Source: an uncultured Bacteroidales bacterium (lineage in GTDB: Bacteria > Bacteroidota > Bacteroidia > Bacteroidales > P3). From it: a stretch of 64,000 bases of DNA. The notes beneath the pieces were generated by a model, which was given only the letters and a program-made list of their open reading frames with translations, did not search any database and was not told where the DNA came from. The stretch lies in NCBI GenBank assembly GCA_944320415.1, contig CALUHJ010000005.1:103779-167778 (forward strand), given 5' to 3'. Positions 1 to 9,104 of the stretch are shown in pieces. Each line of letters starts with the position of its first letter. Within the stretch, counting starts at the first letter, position 1. The position numbers were made by a program, and so were the translations under genes.

Positions 1-474
1 TTCCTTTATGTATTGTTCGTATGCTTCAATGGTATTTAGTTGTCGTACCTTTTCGAATGCGAACTGTTCTAGCAAACGTTGTGCTTCTTTTGCATAAACG
101 GTTTCATCACTGAAGCATACGACATATTCCTTCAATGCATCTATGTCTTTTGATTTGTAAAATTCGTCAAGTGTTTGTCTGCTCAGTGTTTCCAGTTCTA
201 TTTTCTCAGAATTGTCGGACTGATTGTTTTGTTGTGCGTAATAGTAAGCCTTGAACGGATTCCTGTCAGGATTGTTTTTGTCGGAATAATAGGAATAAAG
301 CAGAGTGTATCGTTCAGCGTTTGCTGTATCCTTGTAGGCTGTCTGCAATTTTTCGAAAGCTTGGGAATAGTCTCCCTTTTCCAACAACTTGATTATTGAA
401 CCTGTCTGTCCGAAACAGAACGAATAAGACAGGAAAAGAAAAATTAAAATGAATGATAGTTTGAATCGTTTCAT
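1..474 (-). CDS. Secreted protein, unknown function (partial, C-terminus outside window)
   Basis: The first 158 codons of a minus-strand gene that runs off the left edge. The ATG at 474 is followed by a clear signal peptide (MKRFKLSFILIFLFLSYSFC, then FGQ), so the product is exported. The visible mature part is helical and polar, with segments such as LLEKGDYSQAFEKLQTAYKD and EAQRLLEQFAFEKV that look like TPR or Sel1-type helical hairpins. No enzymatic motif is seen. It starts 8 nt after the stop of the 902-residue secreted protein, so it is probably the last visible gene of the guaA-led operon. A TPR-like role is inferred from helix pattern only. Confidence 0.75.
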   Translation of the reverse strand, partial: MKRFKLSFILIFLFLSYSFCFGQTGSIIKLLEKGDYSQAFEKLQTAYKDTANAERYTLLYSYYSDKNNPDRNPFKAYYYAQQNNQSDNSEKIELETLSRQTLDEFYKSKDIDALKEYVVCFSDETVYAKEAQRLLEQFAFEKVRQLNTIEAYEQYIKE

Positions 475-482
475 TGATTTCA

Positions 483-3191
483 TCACTTTATTTCAACAAT
501 GAAGTCCGTAATCCACTTGTCCTCGACGTTCAAATCGACTGTATAGCGGCCCGGTTCCATGTCTTTGTCGAATACGACAACTTTATTGCCGAATGTTTTT
601 TCATCCACAAGATTATGGTTTTTATCCCACAACCTTATTGTTTGCAGTTCGTTTATCTGGTCAGAATAAACCAATATTCTTCCATTATCCTGCCATAGAT
701 ATATTCCTGAATATTCAGGATGTATTTCATATATGTTTATTGCTTTGTTCAGATGAATTCTGTATCTGTCGTTAGTTGTTCCGCTTTCCAGGTTTGTGAC
801 TATGTTTTCGCCCTTGCACATGTCATAAAACATTCCTTCCTCCTTGTCTTCGAGTAGTACAATGATGTTTTGAGGCAGAACGGAAAGATTGTTCAGAGAT
901 AATTCGGCTTTGGCAGGCTGACCTATATAGAGCCCTACGTCAAAGCATGCCGGATATCCCGGGAAGGTGTTGACGGATAACTCCTGTTCACCTACGAGGA
1001 AGTATATTTCCGCCATTTCTTCGTTGGTTCCGAACATTTTGTGTGCATCGTATTCGTCAAAGTCATAGGAAGCATTGTCTATCATGCCCATAAGAGCGTA
1101 TTGTGTCTTGCTATCCACGCTTGCGGAAAGGTTGAGGTAGTTGTGATTTACCAAAGACTGTTTGCCTGTTTTGGGAATGTATTGGTGACTTCTCTTGAAA
1201 GTTATTTCGCTTCCGTCTCTGATTGCTTCAACGAAAAACGATTCTAGTGAAGGTATCATGACATCTTCGTTGGAATCCACAATGATGGGGTTATATACCT
1301 TGTTTTCCCTGTCGAGCAGGAAGATAGCATTGCCTTGTATCTTTCCGTCCACATCTTCAAAGAGTTTTTTAGTACTTAAAGGAGCGGTAAACGGATTACC
1401 CAAAAGATTCCACTTGTCATGATTTTTTGTAACAAGAGTGAATGTCGTTCTGCTGTCGCACAAAATTCCCTCGTATTTCACATTTAGCGGTTTGTGGGTA
1501 TATACAGCATATCCTCTTGCGGCTTCTATGTCATAATTAGGGTCGGTAAGATATTCGCTCCAACAATCTCCGTGTTTGCTCATTACGCCTGTGTTGTATT
1601 TCATCAACCAGGTCTCGTTATCATCATCTATCATCGAGTATATCAGTGCTTTTGTCTTGTTTACCGGAGAAGAAATGTAGTTCCATTTGTTGGGAATCAG
1701 ATATTGATGTACTGTGAAATATGATTGCTTGCCGTATATTATATCCCCGGAAATATAAAATATCTTTCCTGTGTTTATGTCTATGTTTACCTTGTCACCC
1801 AAAACAAGCATGGCACACATGACATCAGTATTCACCTCCACATTGCAACTGTCGCTTATGTAAACTATGTCTTCTATATTTGGTCTTTGCCTGTCTTCCC
1901 ATATTTCGGAATCATCCCAATTGCCTGATTTTATAACACGCTTTGGCTTTGGCAAACCGAAATAAAGCCCTGTCAATGTAAAACGGTCTGGATTCTCTAT
2001 TTCTATTTCCAGTCGGTTGGATGTCATAGGTGATTGTAAAGGTACACAATACGAATACGTTTTTACCCTGTCAGACATTTCGAACAACATTTCGGAATCT
2101 CTGAACCATCTGTATTTTACTTTTATTCCCGTTTCTATTTTCCCTTTTTCGATGGATTCGATAGAGTTGTCAACGTCCTTTATTTTCAATCTGAACTGAT
2201 ATTCCTTGTGAGAAAAAACTCCGGCAGTGTATGATACGTTTGCACTTGATAAGGAATCTGCACTGATTAAGTTTTTCTGAAAGTCAATTGCGTCAAGACA
2301 CGAGCCTTCCAATGGTATGTGTATTGGATTTGGTAGTTTTTTTGTATTTATTGTAAGCACTGCCTTATGAACTCCTGCTTTTTTGGGGGCATACTTTACA
2401 ACTATGGTCTTACCCGTTTTTTTTATGTCTATCGTTTTTGTATCTATACTGAACACATCCTTGTCTTTTCCGCTTATGCCCAATGTTACATCTTCTCTTA
2501 TATGCTTTCCGGTAATTCTCATTCGTATCGTTTCAGGATAAGTATAAGGCAGTGGTATGTGATTGAAGATTAATTTGTCTACTTTTTCGTATTCTTTACC
2601 CTTATGTACTATTGGAGTTATCTCGGCAGGCAAACCTATATATGGATCTGTATTGGATGAAACCTTTATGTTCCTTGTTTTTATCTGAGGATTGACTCCA
2701 CGTCCTCCTATCTTGTACAGTTTCCATGAAATTTGAATGAACTCCTTGTTGTTGCATTCCTTGGGGAGATAAGCCTTGCTGAAATTTTTTGTATATCTTC
2801 TTCTGTTGGTGTAAAACTCGTATGGTCTCGAACGTGAATCCAATACGTCTTTCCAGTCCTCGTCTTCCGAAAGTCGGTATTGCAATTTTGATACCCAACG
2901 TGCCCTTGAGGATTTGCTTGAATAGTTTTGCCAACTTATGTTTATGTCTTCCTGCTTTAATGTTGAAAGATTAAGTATAATTCTTCCCGATTGAAGTTTC
3001 TCGTTGTCGAGTTCAAAATAAATGGGAGATGTATCGATATTGTTTTTTTCCTTGTCGAAATTTTTCAACTCAAAATTGCTCTTGCTTAAATCGTGAACAA
3101 TCCCCGTTTTAATGCTGTCATTTTGGGCTTGAATCTGAATGAAAAACGGTATAGAAAACAAAACAAACACCAAATTCCTAATCCTGCTCAT
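483..3191 (-). CDS. Large secreted multidomain surface protein, unknown function
   Basis: 902 residues with an N-terminal signal peptide (hydrophobic residues 5-20, ending near IQAQ). A segment at about 240-300 (IDIKKTGKTIVVKYAPKKAG, then LEGSC) resembles the ASH/choice-of-anchor-D immunoglobulin-like domain. A middle segment (SGNWDDSEIWEDRQRPNIED) matches the GNW...W motif common in Bacteroidetes surface proteins. The last 80 residues form a beta-sandwich-like tail (GRILVYSDQ to FIVEIK) that may be a divergent T9SS sorting domain, but the usual YPNP motif is absent. It starts 2 nt after the stop of the LysM gene. No catalytic motif is recognised. An adhesin or envelope role is inference. Confidence 0.8.
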   Translation of the reverse strand: MSRIRNLVFVLFSIPFFIQIQAQNDSIKTGIVHDLSKSNFELKNFDKEKNNIDTSPIYFELDNEKLQSGRIILNLSTLKQEDINISWQNYSSKSSRARWVSKLQYRLSEDEDWKDVLDSRSRPYEFYTNRRRYTKNFSKAYLPKECNNKEFIQISWKLYKIGGRGVNPQIKTRNIKVSSNTDPYIGLPAEITPIVHKGKEYEKVDKLIFNHIPLPYTYPETIRMRITGKHIREDVTLGISGKDKDVFSIDTKTIDIKKTGKTIVVKYAPKKAGVHKAVLTINTKKLPNPIHIPLEGSCLDAIDFQKNLISADSLSSANVSYTAGVFSHKEYQFRLKIKDVDNSIESIEKGKIETGIKVKYRWFRDSEMLFEMSDRVKTYSYCVPLQSPMTSNRLEIEIENPDRFTLTGLYFGLPKPKRVIKSGNWDDSEIWEDRQRPNIEDIVYISDSCNVEVNTDVMCAMLVLGDKVNIDINTGKIFYISGDIIYGKQSYFTVHQYLIPNKWNYISSPVNKTKALIYSMIDDDNETWLMKYNTGVMSKHGDCWSEYLTDPNYDIEAARGYAVYTHKPLNVKYEGILCDSRTTFTLVTKNHDKWNLLGNPFTAPLSTKKLFEDVDGKIQGNAIFLLDRENKVYNPIIVDSNEDVMIPSLESFFVEAIRDGSEITFKRSHQYIPKTGKQSLVNHNYLNLSASVDSKTQYALMGMIDNASYDFDEYDAHKMFGTNEEMAEIYFLVGEQELSVNTFPGYPACFDVGLYIGQPAKAELSLNNLSVLPQNIIVLLEDKEEGMFYDMCKGENIVTNLESGTTNDRYRIHLNKAINIYEIHPEYSGIYLWQDNGRILVYSDQINELQTIRLWDKNHNLVDEKTFGNKVVVFDKDMEPGRYTVDLNVEDKWITDFIVEIK

Positions 3192-3193
3192 TT

Positions 3194-4642
3194 TTATCTT
3201 CCAATAGATTTTATCTTGTAGTTTTCAATTGCATATATTGTTGTCATCTTATTCTGATATCCCTTTGTTTCATCCTGCCTTTCAAAACGAAACGGACTTA
3301 TCATAGTTTTAGTATCATCCATATTTGGTTCTGACATGAAGTCTTCTCCATTTTCGATGAGGCTGCGAACAAAATATATCATTATGTCATATCCCAATGC
3401 CGCATATATTTTATCAGGTTTGGTCTTGAAATGTTCTCTGAATATTTTTACGAAATTCACGAAGTCTGGATTTGAATAATCGTTCAAATAACTCAAAACA
3501 AAATGGAAACGGTATTTGTCCAAAAGAGTCAAGTCGAATGTCGGGAATTCCATCCATGTATAATCGGCAAACAAAACTATGTTTGCTTCCGGTTTGGATG
3601 AAAATATCTTGCACAGTCTTTTTGCGTAGGATTCATTTTCTCTAATATTGCCCTTGTCGACCAGGTTTATTACCACATTGCCGTTGGAAGAAGAGAGTTG
3701 ATTCGTTATTCTTGCAGAATATTTGTTGTAATCCATGAGTACATAAGGCGCTGTGCCTTTCGAGAGAAGCAATTCATAATATTTTACCATGGATTGTATT
3801 TGCGGATTGTTGTCATACAGGACTATTACTTTGGATTGACTGAAATTTTTTCTTAACAGTCTGACCACCGTTTCAACTTCTGCAGCTTGTGAAGGCTGAA
3901 TCTTGAATACGTAATTGTTGTCCAATATAGACAAATCAGTACTCATCGGATTGACTATCGGTATTTCGTTGTTTCGGGCAAATTCTGCCGCGATTGAAAA
4001 CGGCTGTTTGAAAACAAGAGGAATGATAAGATCCATGTCTTCCATTTCTTTTGCCTGAAGAGCCTGTTGCATTTTGTTTATGTCGTTTTCACCAACGTCG
4101 TAAACGTAACAGTCCACCTTGTATCCTTCCTTTTCCAGAACGTCCAAGGCAATTCTCATTCCTTCATAGAAGTTTATGTATTCGAAACATTTGTATTTCA
4201 AACGTTTTTTTTCATCAATATTGAACTTTGTAAAAGTCAGTTTGTCCACTTCTTCATAATTCAACGGCAAAAGTACCGCTATGTTTATTTTTGTTGACTT
4301 GTCGACTTTTCTAGTATGTTTTTTCTTTGCTGGAAAGGTATTGTTGCTTACAGCGGTCAGTTGAGGCTCTTTTTCATTGAACAGTTCCTTGTTGCGGACA
4401 GTAATCGGTATCTTTATTATCTGACCTGCTTTCAGGTTCTCGGCCGTCAGACCTATGTTTACCTCCGTTACATCAGATACGGAAAGGAAAAACCTTTTGG
4501 AAATGCTGTATAAGGTCTCTCCCTGTTCGACTTTATGCAGTCCTACCGTAACATCGTCTGACGGAACATTGTTTTGAGAAAATGAAATCTGAATACAAAA
4601 AATCAGAATCAAGAAACAATTCAACTTAATCAAGGTTTTCAT
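3194..4642 (-). CDS. LysM domain plus periplasmic-binding-protein-like (receptor ligand-binding) protein
   Basis: 482 residues: a signal peptide (1-22), one LysM peptidoglycan-binding repeat at about 33-80 (HKVEQGETLYSISKRF, then LKAGQIIKIP), a short basic linker, and a type I periplasmic binding fold (INIAVLLPLNYEE; DLIIPLVFKQPF; VNPMSTDLSILDNNYVFKIQ; a hydrophobic ALGYDIMIYFV near the end). Such proteins are common in Bacteroidetes and are usually annotated as ABC transporter substrate-binding proteins, although no transporter genes lie here. LysM probably tethers a ligand-sensing domain to the cell wall. It sits 24 nt after guaA and 2 nt before the 902-residue protein, in one transcription unit. 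The ligand is unknown. Confidence 0.85.
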   Translation of the reverse strand: MKTLIKLNCFLILIFCIQISFSQNNVPSDDVTVGLHKVEQGETLYSISKRFFLSVSDVTEVNIGLTAENLKAGQIIKIPITVRNKELFNEKEPQLTAVSNNTFPAKKKHTRKVDKSTKINIAVLLPLNYEEVDKLTFTKFNIDEKKRLKYKCFEYINFYEGMRIALDVLEKEGYKVDCYVYDVGENDINKMQQALQAKEMEDMDLIIPLVFKQPFSIAAEFARNNEIPIVNPMSTDLSILDNNYVFKIQPSQAAEVETVVRLLRKNFSQSKVIVLYDNNPQIQSMVKYYELLLSKGTAPYVLMDYNKYSARITNQLSSSNGNVVINLVDKGNIRENESYAKRLCKIFSSKPEANIVLFADYTWMEFPTFDLTLLDKYRFHFVLSYLNDYSNPDFVNFVKIFREHFKTKPDKIYAALGYDIMIYFVRSLIENGEDFMSEPNMDDTKTMISPFRFERQDETKGYQNKMTTIYAIENYKIKSIGR

Positions 4643-4666
4643 CGGCTATAGTTCTATTTGGTTAAA

Positions 4667-6190
4667 CTATTCCCATTCTATTGTAGCTGGAGGTTTGGAA
4701 CTGATATCGTAACAAACTCTGTTGACACCCTTTACTCTGTTTATGATTTGATTTGACACTTCCGCCAAGAAGTCGTAAGGCAGATGAGACCAGTCGGCAG
4801 TCATTCCGTCCACCGATTCCACTGCTCTGAGTGCCACAACTCTTTCATATGTTCTTTCATCTCCCATAACGCCCACGGATTGTATCGGGAGAAGTACGGC
4901 ACCTGCCTGCCATACCTTGTCATAAAGTTTTTCCCTTTTCAGGTTTTCTATGAAGATGGCATCAACTTCCTGCAATATTTTTACTTTTTCACCGGTTACC
5001 TCTCCCAGAATCCTTATAGCCAGTCCCGGACCGGGGAAAGGATGTCTGTTGAGCAATTCCGGTTTTAGTCCTAGACTCTTTCCCACTTTTCTTACCTCAT
5101 CCTTGAACAGGGTTCTTAAAGGTTCCACTATTTTCAACTTCATGTGTTCTGGCAGTCCTCCCACATTGTGATGAGACTTTATGGTTACGCTGGGACCTTT
5201 AACGCTACAACTTTCTATCACATCAGGATATATCGTTCCTTGAGCCAACCATTTGACGCCGTTGATTTTGTTCGCTTGGGCATCAAACACGTCTATGAAC
5301 GTTTTTCCTATGGCCTTTCTTTTCTTTTCGGGATCAGTCAAACCCTTAAGAGCATCATAGAATTCGTGTTTTGCATCCACTCCGACAACATTCAACCCCA
5401 TGTCCTTATAGGAAGCCAATACATCTTCAAATTCGTTTTTCCGAAGCAGGCCGTTGTCAACAAATATGCAATTGAGATTGTTTCCTATTGCTTTGTGCAG
5501 CAACATCGCGGCAACGGATGAGTCCACCCCTCCGCTTAAGCCAAGCACTACTTTGTCATTTGAAAGTTGTGATTTGAGGTTTGATACGGTAGTGTCTATA
5601 AATGAAGCCTCCGTCCAGTCTTGACCGCATCCACATATATCTACTACAAAATTTTTCAATAACTTCAAACCGTCCGTACTGTGATAGACCTCTGGATGAA
5701 ACTGTATTGCGTAAGTCTCTTCTCCATTTACCTTGTATCCGGCATTTTCCACGTTTTCTGTCGAGCATATCAGGGTATAATCTTCCGGAAGACGAAGAAT
5801 TGTGTCTCCGTGGCTCATCCATACCTGTGAATTAACAGGTATACCTTTAAGTAGTTTGTTTCCTGCTTCTATATGGCTTAAACGAGCTCTTCCGTATTCC
5901 CTTATTTTACTTGCGATTACCTCTCCACCGAATTTGTCTGCCATATATTGCGCTCCATAGCATATGCCCAGAACAGGAATCCTGCCTTTGAAACTCAAAT
6001 CGGTCTGAGGAGCATTTTCATCCCTGACACTGCAAGGACTTCCACTAAGAATAACCCCTGCAACCTCCGGTCCTAAATCCGGTATTTTGTTGTAAGGGTG
6101 TATTTCACAGTAAACGTTCAGTTCTCTTACTTTTCTGGCAATCAGTTGCGTATATTGAGAACCGTGATCCAATATTATTATGGTCTGCAT
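4667..6190 (-). CDS. guaA: GMP synthase (glutamine-hydrolysing)
   Basis: Converts XMP, ATP and glutamine to GMP, the last step of de novo guanine nucleotide synthesis in the cytoplasm. Its 507 residues are normal length. The N-terminal class I amidotransferase has the nucleophile motif [10 protein letters not shown] and the histidine/glutamate motif QFHPEVYHS. The ATP pyrophosphatase domain has the PP-loop [11 protein letters not shown]. The C-terminal dimerisation domain ends KPPATIEWE, typical of GuaA. It is the first gene of a minus-strand unit with two or three secreted-protein genes; this neighbourhood has no obvious metabolic logic. A TAnnTTTG box lies 50 nt upstream. Confidence 0.98.
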   Translation of the reverse strand: MQTIIILDHGSQYTQLIARKVRELNVYCEIHPYNKIPDLGPEVAGVILSGSPCSVRDENAPQTDLSFKGRIPVLGICYGAQYMADKFGGEVIASKIREYGRARLSHIEAGNKLLKGIPVNSQVWMSHGDTILRLPEDYTLICSTENVENAGYKVNGEETYAIQFHPEVYHSTDGLKLLKNFVVDICGCGQDWTEASFIDTTVSNLKSQLSNDKVVLGLSGGVDSSVAAMLLHKAIGNNLNCIFVDNGLLRKNEFEDVLASYKDMGLNVVGVDAKHEFYDALKGLTDPEKKRKAIGKTFIDVFDAQANKINGVKWLAQGTIYPDVIESCSVKGPSVTIKSHHNVGGLPEHMKLKIVEPLRTLFKDEVRKVGKSLGLKPELLNRHPFPGPGLAIRILGEVTGEKVKILQEVDAIFIENLKREKLYDKVWQAGAVLLPIQSVGVMGDERTYERVVALRAVESVDGMTADWSHLPYDFLAEVSNQIINRVKGVNRVCYDISSKPPATIEWE

Positions 6191-6241
6191 TTTATATATA
6201 TTTTCTTTTATCCAAAATAACTACTTCAAGTTTAGCGGTTT

Positions 6242-6249
6242 CAAAAGTA
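6242..6249 (-). promoter_or_regulatory. Bacteroidetes -7 box for guaA
   Basis: The minus strand reads TACTTTTG, a perfect TAnnTTTG match, about 50 nt upstream of the guaA ATG at 6190. No clear -33 TTG is seen at the usual distance, so support is moderate. Confidence 0.5.
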
Positions 6250-6399
6250 CAAAAAAAAACCGAGATAGTTTATGTATATGCGAAATAAACTTTAATTGTC
6301 AAAGTGTTGAATAGGATTTGTCTGTGCATTTGTGATATTCAAAATTCATGATAATAAAACAGATTATTAGTTAAAAAATATTTGTTACAAGAAAAATAC

Positions 6400-6407
6400 T
6401 ATCTTTG
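6400..6407 (+). promoter_or_regulatory. Bacteroidetes -7 box for the WecA-like gene; decides its start codon
   Basis: TATCTTTG fits TAnnTTTG exactly. A TTTG lies upstream at 6381-6384, but only 15 nt away, closer than the usual 19-20. Transcription would begin near 6414, so the in-frame TTG at 6405 falls inside the promoter and cannot be the start. The ATG at 6435 is therefore chosen. Confidence 0.65.
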
Positions 6408-6434
6408 CAATCGTATAATGTAATAATAATTAGT

Positions 6435-7547
6435 ATGATTTTGTCTGTATCTTTTGTAGTCGCATTTTCGATTTCTTTCTTGTGTATGCCGCCTTTCATA
6501 AGGATTATGGAGAAATACAGGATTTTGGATAAATCCGGCGGAAGGAAAATTCACAAAGGTTATACTGCACATATGGGAGGTCTGGTTGTTTTCATGGCAT
6601 TTGCATTCGCATTTGCACTTTTCGCAGCAAAAGACCCTTGTCTGACAAATATTTGGGAAATCATATCATTCATACTCTTGTTTGCATTGGTTGTCTTTAT
6701 GGGAATAAGGGATGATATGAACGATTTGTCTCCGAGGGTTAAACTTCTGATTGAAATCATAGTCGGATTCCTGTTTTGCTATATGGATATAAGGATACAT
6801 GGTTTCTATGGATTGTTTGGCATAGAAGAACTGCCGGAGTGGTTGAGCTACATATTGACTATTTCATTCATAATAGTTGTGGCAAATGCATACAATCTTA
6901 TAGACGGTATAGACGGACAGGCTGGAACTCAAGCATTGTCGGTATTTTTCTTTCTTCTTCTGTATGGATTGTTCGTTGTAGGACCGGGTGTGAAGGAAAC
7001 GGAATTGTTTGCAAGCTCATCATTTTGGATTCTTGTTGATGTTTCCATGTGCGGTGCGATAATGGGTTTTTTGTTTTACAACTGGCAGCCTGCCAAAGTG
7101 TTTATGGGAGATACTGGAAGCTTGTTTGTAGGTTTTATGATAGCGATAAGACTTATTGTATCTATGGATTACAACGGTATTGAGCATAGCTCTATATTTA
7201 AAATGCCGGTAAGGAGCAACATGCTTGTATTCGTAATGTTTTTCTTTTTGCCTCTGGCTGATACTTTGAGGGTGTTCATATCCCGTATACGCAGAGGAAA
7301 GAGTCCTTTCAGTGCAGACAAGATACATATCCATCACTTGTTTCTCAGAACAGGTTATTCTCATCAAAAAACCGCAATAATAACAATGTCTATTCAGCTT
7401 GTCATCACAATAATTTCCATAATTGTCGCATTATTTCTGGAGGATGTTTATTACATCGCCTATATTGCGGTAATGTGGCTTGTGTTTGTATTCGGACTAC
7501 GATATTTTGTTAAAAAGAAACTGATGAAAATAAAAGAGAATTTGTAA
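6435..7547 (+). CDS. Undecaprenyl-phosphate sugar-1-phosphate transferase (WecA/TagO/MraY-like, GT4 polyprenyl family)
   Basis: An integral membrane enzyme of about 370 residues and about ten membrane segments. It transfers a sugar-1-phosphate (typically GlcNAc-1-P) from UDP-sugar to undecaprenyl phosphate, starting assembly of a surface polysaccharide. Family motifs: GGRKIHKGYTAHMGG, the metal-binding RDDMNDLSPR, NAYNLIDGIDGQAG, FMGDTGSLFVG and IHIHHLFLRTGYSHQ. The last points to the WecA/TagO branch and not MraY. The start is the ATG at 6435, just downstream of a consensus -7 box. The FtsE-like gene follows 1 nt after the stop. Two glycosyltransferase genes lie nearby on the other strand, consistent with a polysaccharide role. 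Confidence 0.93.
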   Translation: MILSVSFVVAFSISFLCMPPFIRIMEKYRILDKSGGRKIHKGYTAHMGGLVVFMAFAFAFALFAAKDPCLTNIWEIISFILLFALVVFMGIRDDMNDLSPRVKLLIEIIVGFLFCYMDIRIHGFYGLFGIEELPEWLSYILTISFIIVVANAYNLIDGIDGQAGTQALSVFFFLLLYGLFVVGPGVKETELFASSSFWILVDVSMCGAIMGFLFYNWQPAKVFMGDTGSLFVGFMIAIRLIVSMDYNGIEHSSIFKMPVRSNMLVFVMFFFLPLADTLRVFISRIRRGKSPFSADKIHIHHLFLRTGYSHQKTAIITMSIQLVITIISIIVALFLEDVYYIAYIAVMWLVFVFGLRYFVKKKLMKIKENL

Positions 7548-7548
7548 G

Positions 7549-8223
7549 ATGGATGAGAAAAAATATGTAATAAACTTTGAAGGTGTCGATTTGGCTTTCG
7601 ACCAGCCCGTTCTGTCGGACATAAACTTTACATTGGAAAAAGGAGAATTCGTTTACCTTATAGGCAAGACCGGTTCCGGCAAGAGTTCTTTGCTGAAGTC
7701 CGTTTATGCCGATGTTCCGATTGAAAAAGGAACAGCTGTGGTTTGCGGATTCGACCTTAGAAAAATAAAAAGAAGGCAAATACCCATGTTGAGACGGAAG
7801 CTGGGTATCATTTTTCAGGATTTCCAACTGTTGAAAGACCGTTCGGTCTATGACAACCTTGCATTTGTGTTGAAGGCAACGGGATGGAGAGACAGAAAGG
7901 CGATGAGGACGAGGATATTGCAGGCATTGGATGATGTGGGACTGCTTATGAAGGCGGAGGAACAGGCTTGTGATTTGAGCGAAGGAGAGATGCAGAGAGT
8001 TGCAATAGCAAGAGCGGTGGTGAACAATCCGGAATTGATACTGGCGGACGAACCTACCGGAAATCTTGATCCAATAACAAGTGAAGAAATCGTAATGCTG
8101 TTGAAACATATAAACGAAAAACACGGCACGAGTGTGCTTATGGCAACGCACGATTACATAGTGATAGACAAATGCCGCGCAAAGGTGATTGCTTGTGAGG
8201 ACGGAAAGATAATAGTCAGTTGA
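7549..8223 (+). CDS. ftsE: FtsE-like ABC transporter ATP-binding protein
   Basis: 224 residues, a single ABC ATPase domain: Walker A GKTGSGKSS at about 39-47, Q-loop FQDFQLL, signature LSEGEMQRVAIARA, Walker B LILADEPTGNLDP and switch histidine MATHD. The EPTGNLDP segment and size fit the FtsE/LolD/MacB branch, and in Bacteroidetes this gene is usually called ftsE (acts with FtsX in division-associated peptidoglycan hydrolase control). The signature has E in place of the usual second G (LSGGE). No ftsX is adjacent, so the permease partner must be elsewhere. It starts 1 nt after the WecA-like stop, and its own stop is only 5 nt from the convergent glycosyltransferase stop. Confidence 0.85.
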   Translation: MDEKKYVINFEGVDLAFDQPVLSDINFTLEKGEFVYLIGKTGSGKSSLLKSVYADVPIEKGTAVVCGFDLRKIKRRQIPMLRRKLGIIFQDFQLLKDRSVYDNLAFVLKATGWRDRKAMRTRILQALDDVGLLMKAEEQACDLSEGEMQRVAIARAVVNNPELILADEPTGNLDPITSEEIVMLLKHINEKHGTSVLMATHDYIVIDKCRAKVIACEDGKIIVS

Positions 8224-8228
8224 AGGCT

Positions 8229-9104
8229 TTAGCAGGATTCGACATAAATTCCCAATTTGTACAAATCCAAAATGTACAGGTTGGGATTTTTGCTTTTCAG
8301 ACAGTAAAGCATGAAAGGTTTGAATATTCTGAATACCACCCTGTATAATCCGCATAAATGCAAACGTTTCAAATACGAAGCCGCCTTGACAAGCCTTATT
8401 CGGTTCAAGTCTATCTTGTGTCCGTATTTGTCATATATCGTCTTAAGGTTTCTTGTGGCGCTTTCAATATCCGAGATAAACTTGTCGAACGGTTTTAATC
8501 CGAGATGTACTACGGGATTGTCTATGTGTTTAATCTTTACGTTGTGTTCTTTCAGCATTATGTCGAAAAGAGTGTCCTCATGACCGTAGGTTTTCAGTTC
8601 CACATCAAAGCCAGTATCTGAAAAGACCTGCTTTCTTATCATGAAATTATTGGAGGTGAAACATGCGGTGTTCCCTTTCTTCGCATTGCTCTCGCGAATT
8701 GAGCCGTTCTTCCAGTGCAATATGCATTTTCTGTCCACGAATTCCTTTTGACAATATTCCGTCCCGCCGCAAACGACATCGTACTTGCCCATGAAACAAC
8801 AATAGTTCTTGAGAAAACATCTGTTGTTTATTCCGCTGTCTCCGTCAAGAAAAACCAGATAATCTCCCTTGGCTTTTTCAGCCATATAGTTTCTTATCTT
8901 GGCACGTCCGTAGTTTTGCGGCAACTCTTCGTAATATACGCCGCTCCATTGTCTTATTACCCTGTTGGCCTTGTCAGGATGGGGGGAATGATCGTCAACC
9001 ACAAGAATCTCAAAGTCAAATCCGAGTTCCTCTGCTTGAGCGTGCAATTCGCTCACAAGCTGTACACAGTTCTCATTGTACACAGGAATCAAAACGGATA
9101 TCAT
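8229..9104 (-). CDS. Glycosyltransferase family 2
   Basis: 291 residues from the ATG at 9104. That start was chosen because MISVLIPVYNEN is the canonical GT2 beginning and because it overlaps the preceding stop in an ATGA arrangement; longer in-frame starts would lie deep in the upstream gene. GT-A motifs: ILVVDDHSPH, FLDGDSGINNR (the DxD-type metal site) and an acceptor-side TYGHEDTLFD. It probably adds a sugar to a lipid- or glycan-linked acceptor at the cytoplasmic membrane. It is translationally coupled to the GT4 gene. Donor and acceptor are not predictable. Confidence 0.9.
   Translation of the reverse strand: MISVLIPVYNENCVQLVSELHAQAEELGFDFEILVVDDHSPHPDKANRVIRQWSGVYYEELPQNYGRAKIRNYMAEKAKGDYLVFLDGDSGINNRCFLKNYCCFMGKYDVVCGGTEYCQKEFVDRKCILHWKNGSIRESNAKKGNTACFTSNNFMIRKQVFSDTGFDVELKTYGHEDTLFDIMLKEHNVKIKHIDNPVVHLGLKPFDKFISDIESATRNLKTIYDKYGHKIDLNRIRLVKAASYLKRLHLCGLYRVVFRIFKPFMLYCLKSKNPNLYILDLYKLGIYVESC

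Noticed and set aside
7510..8355. Long antisense open frame opposite ftsE
   Set aside because: It lies opposite an intact ABC ATPase, has no recognisable motif, and its composition follows the reverse of that gene.
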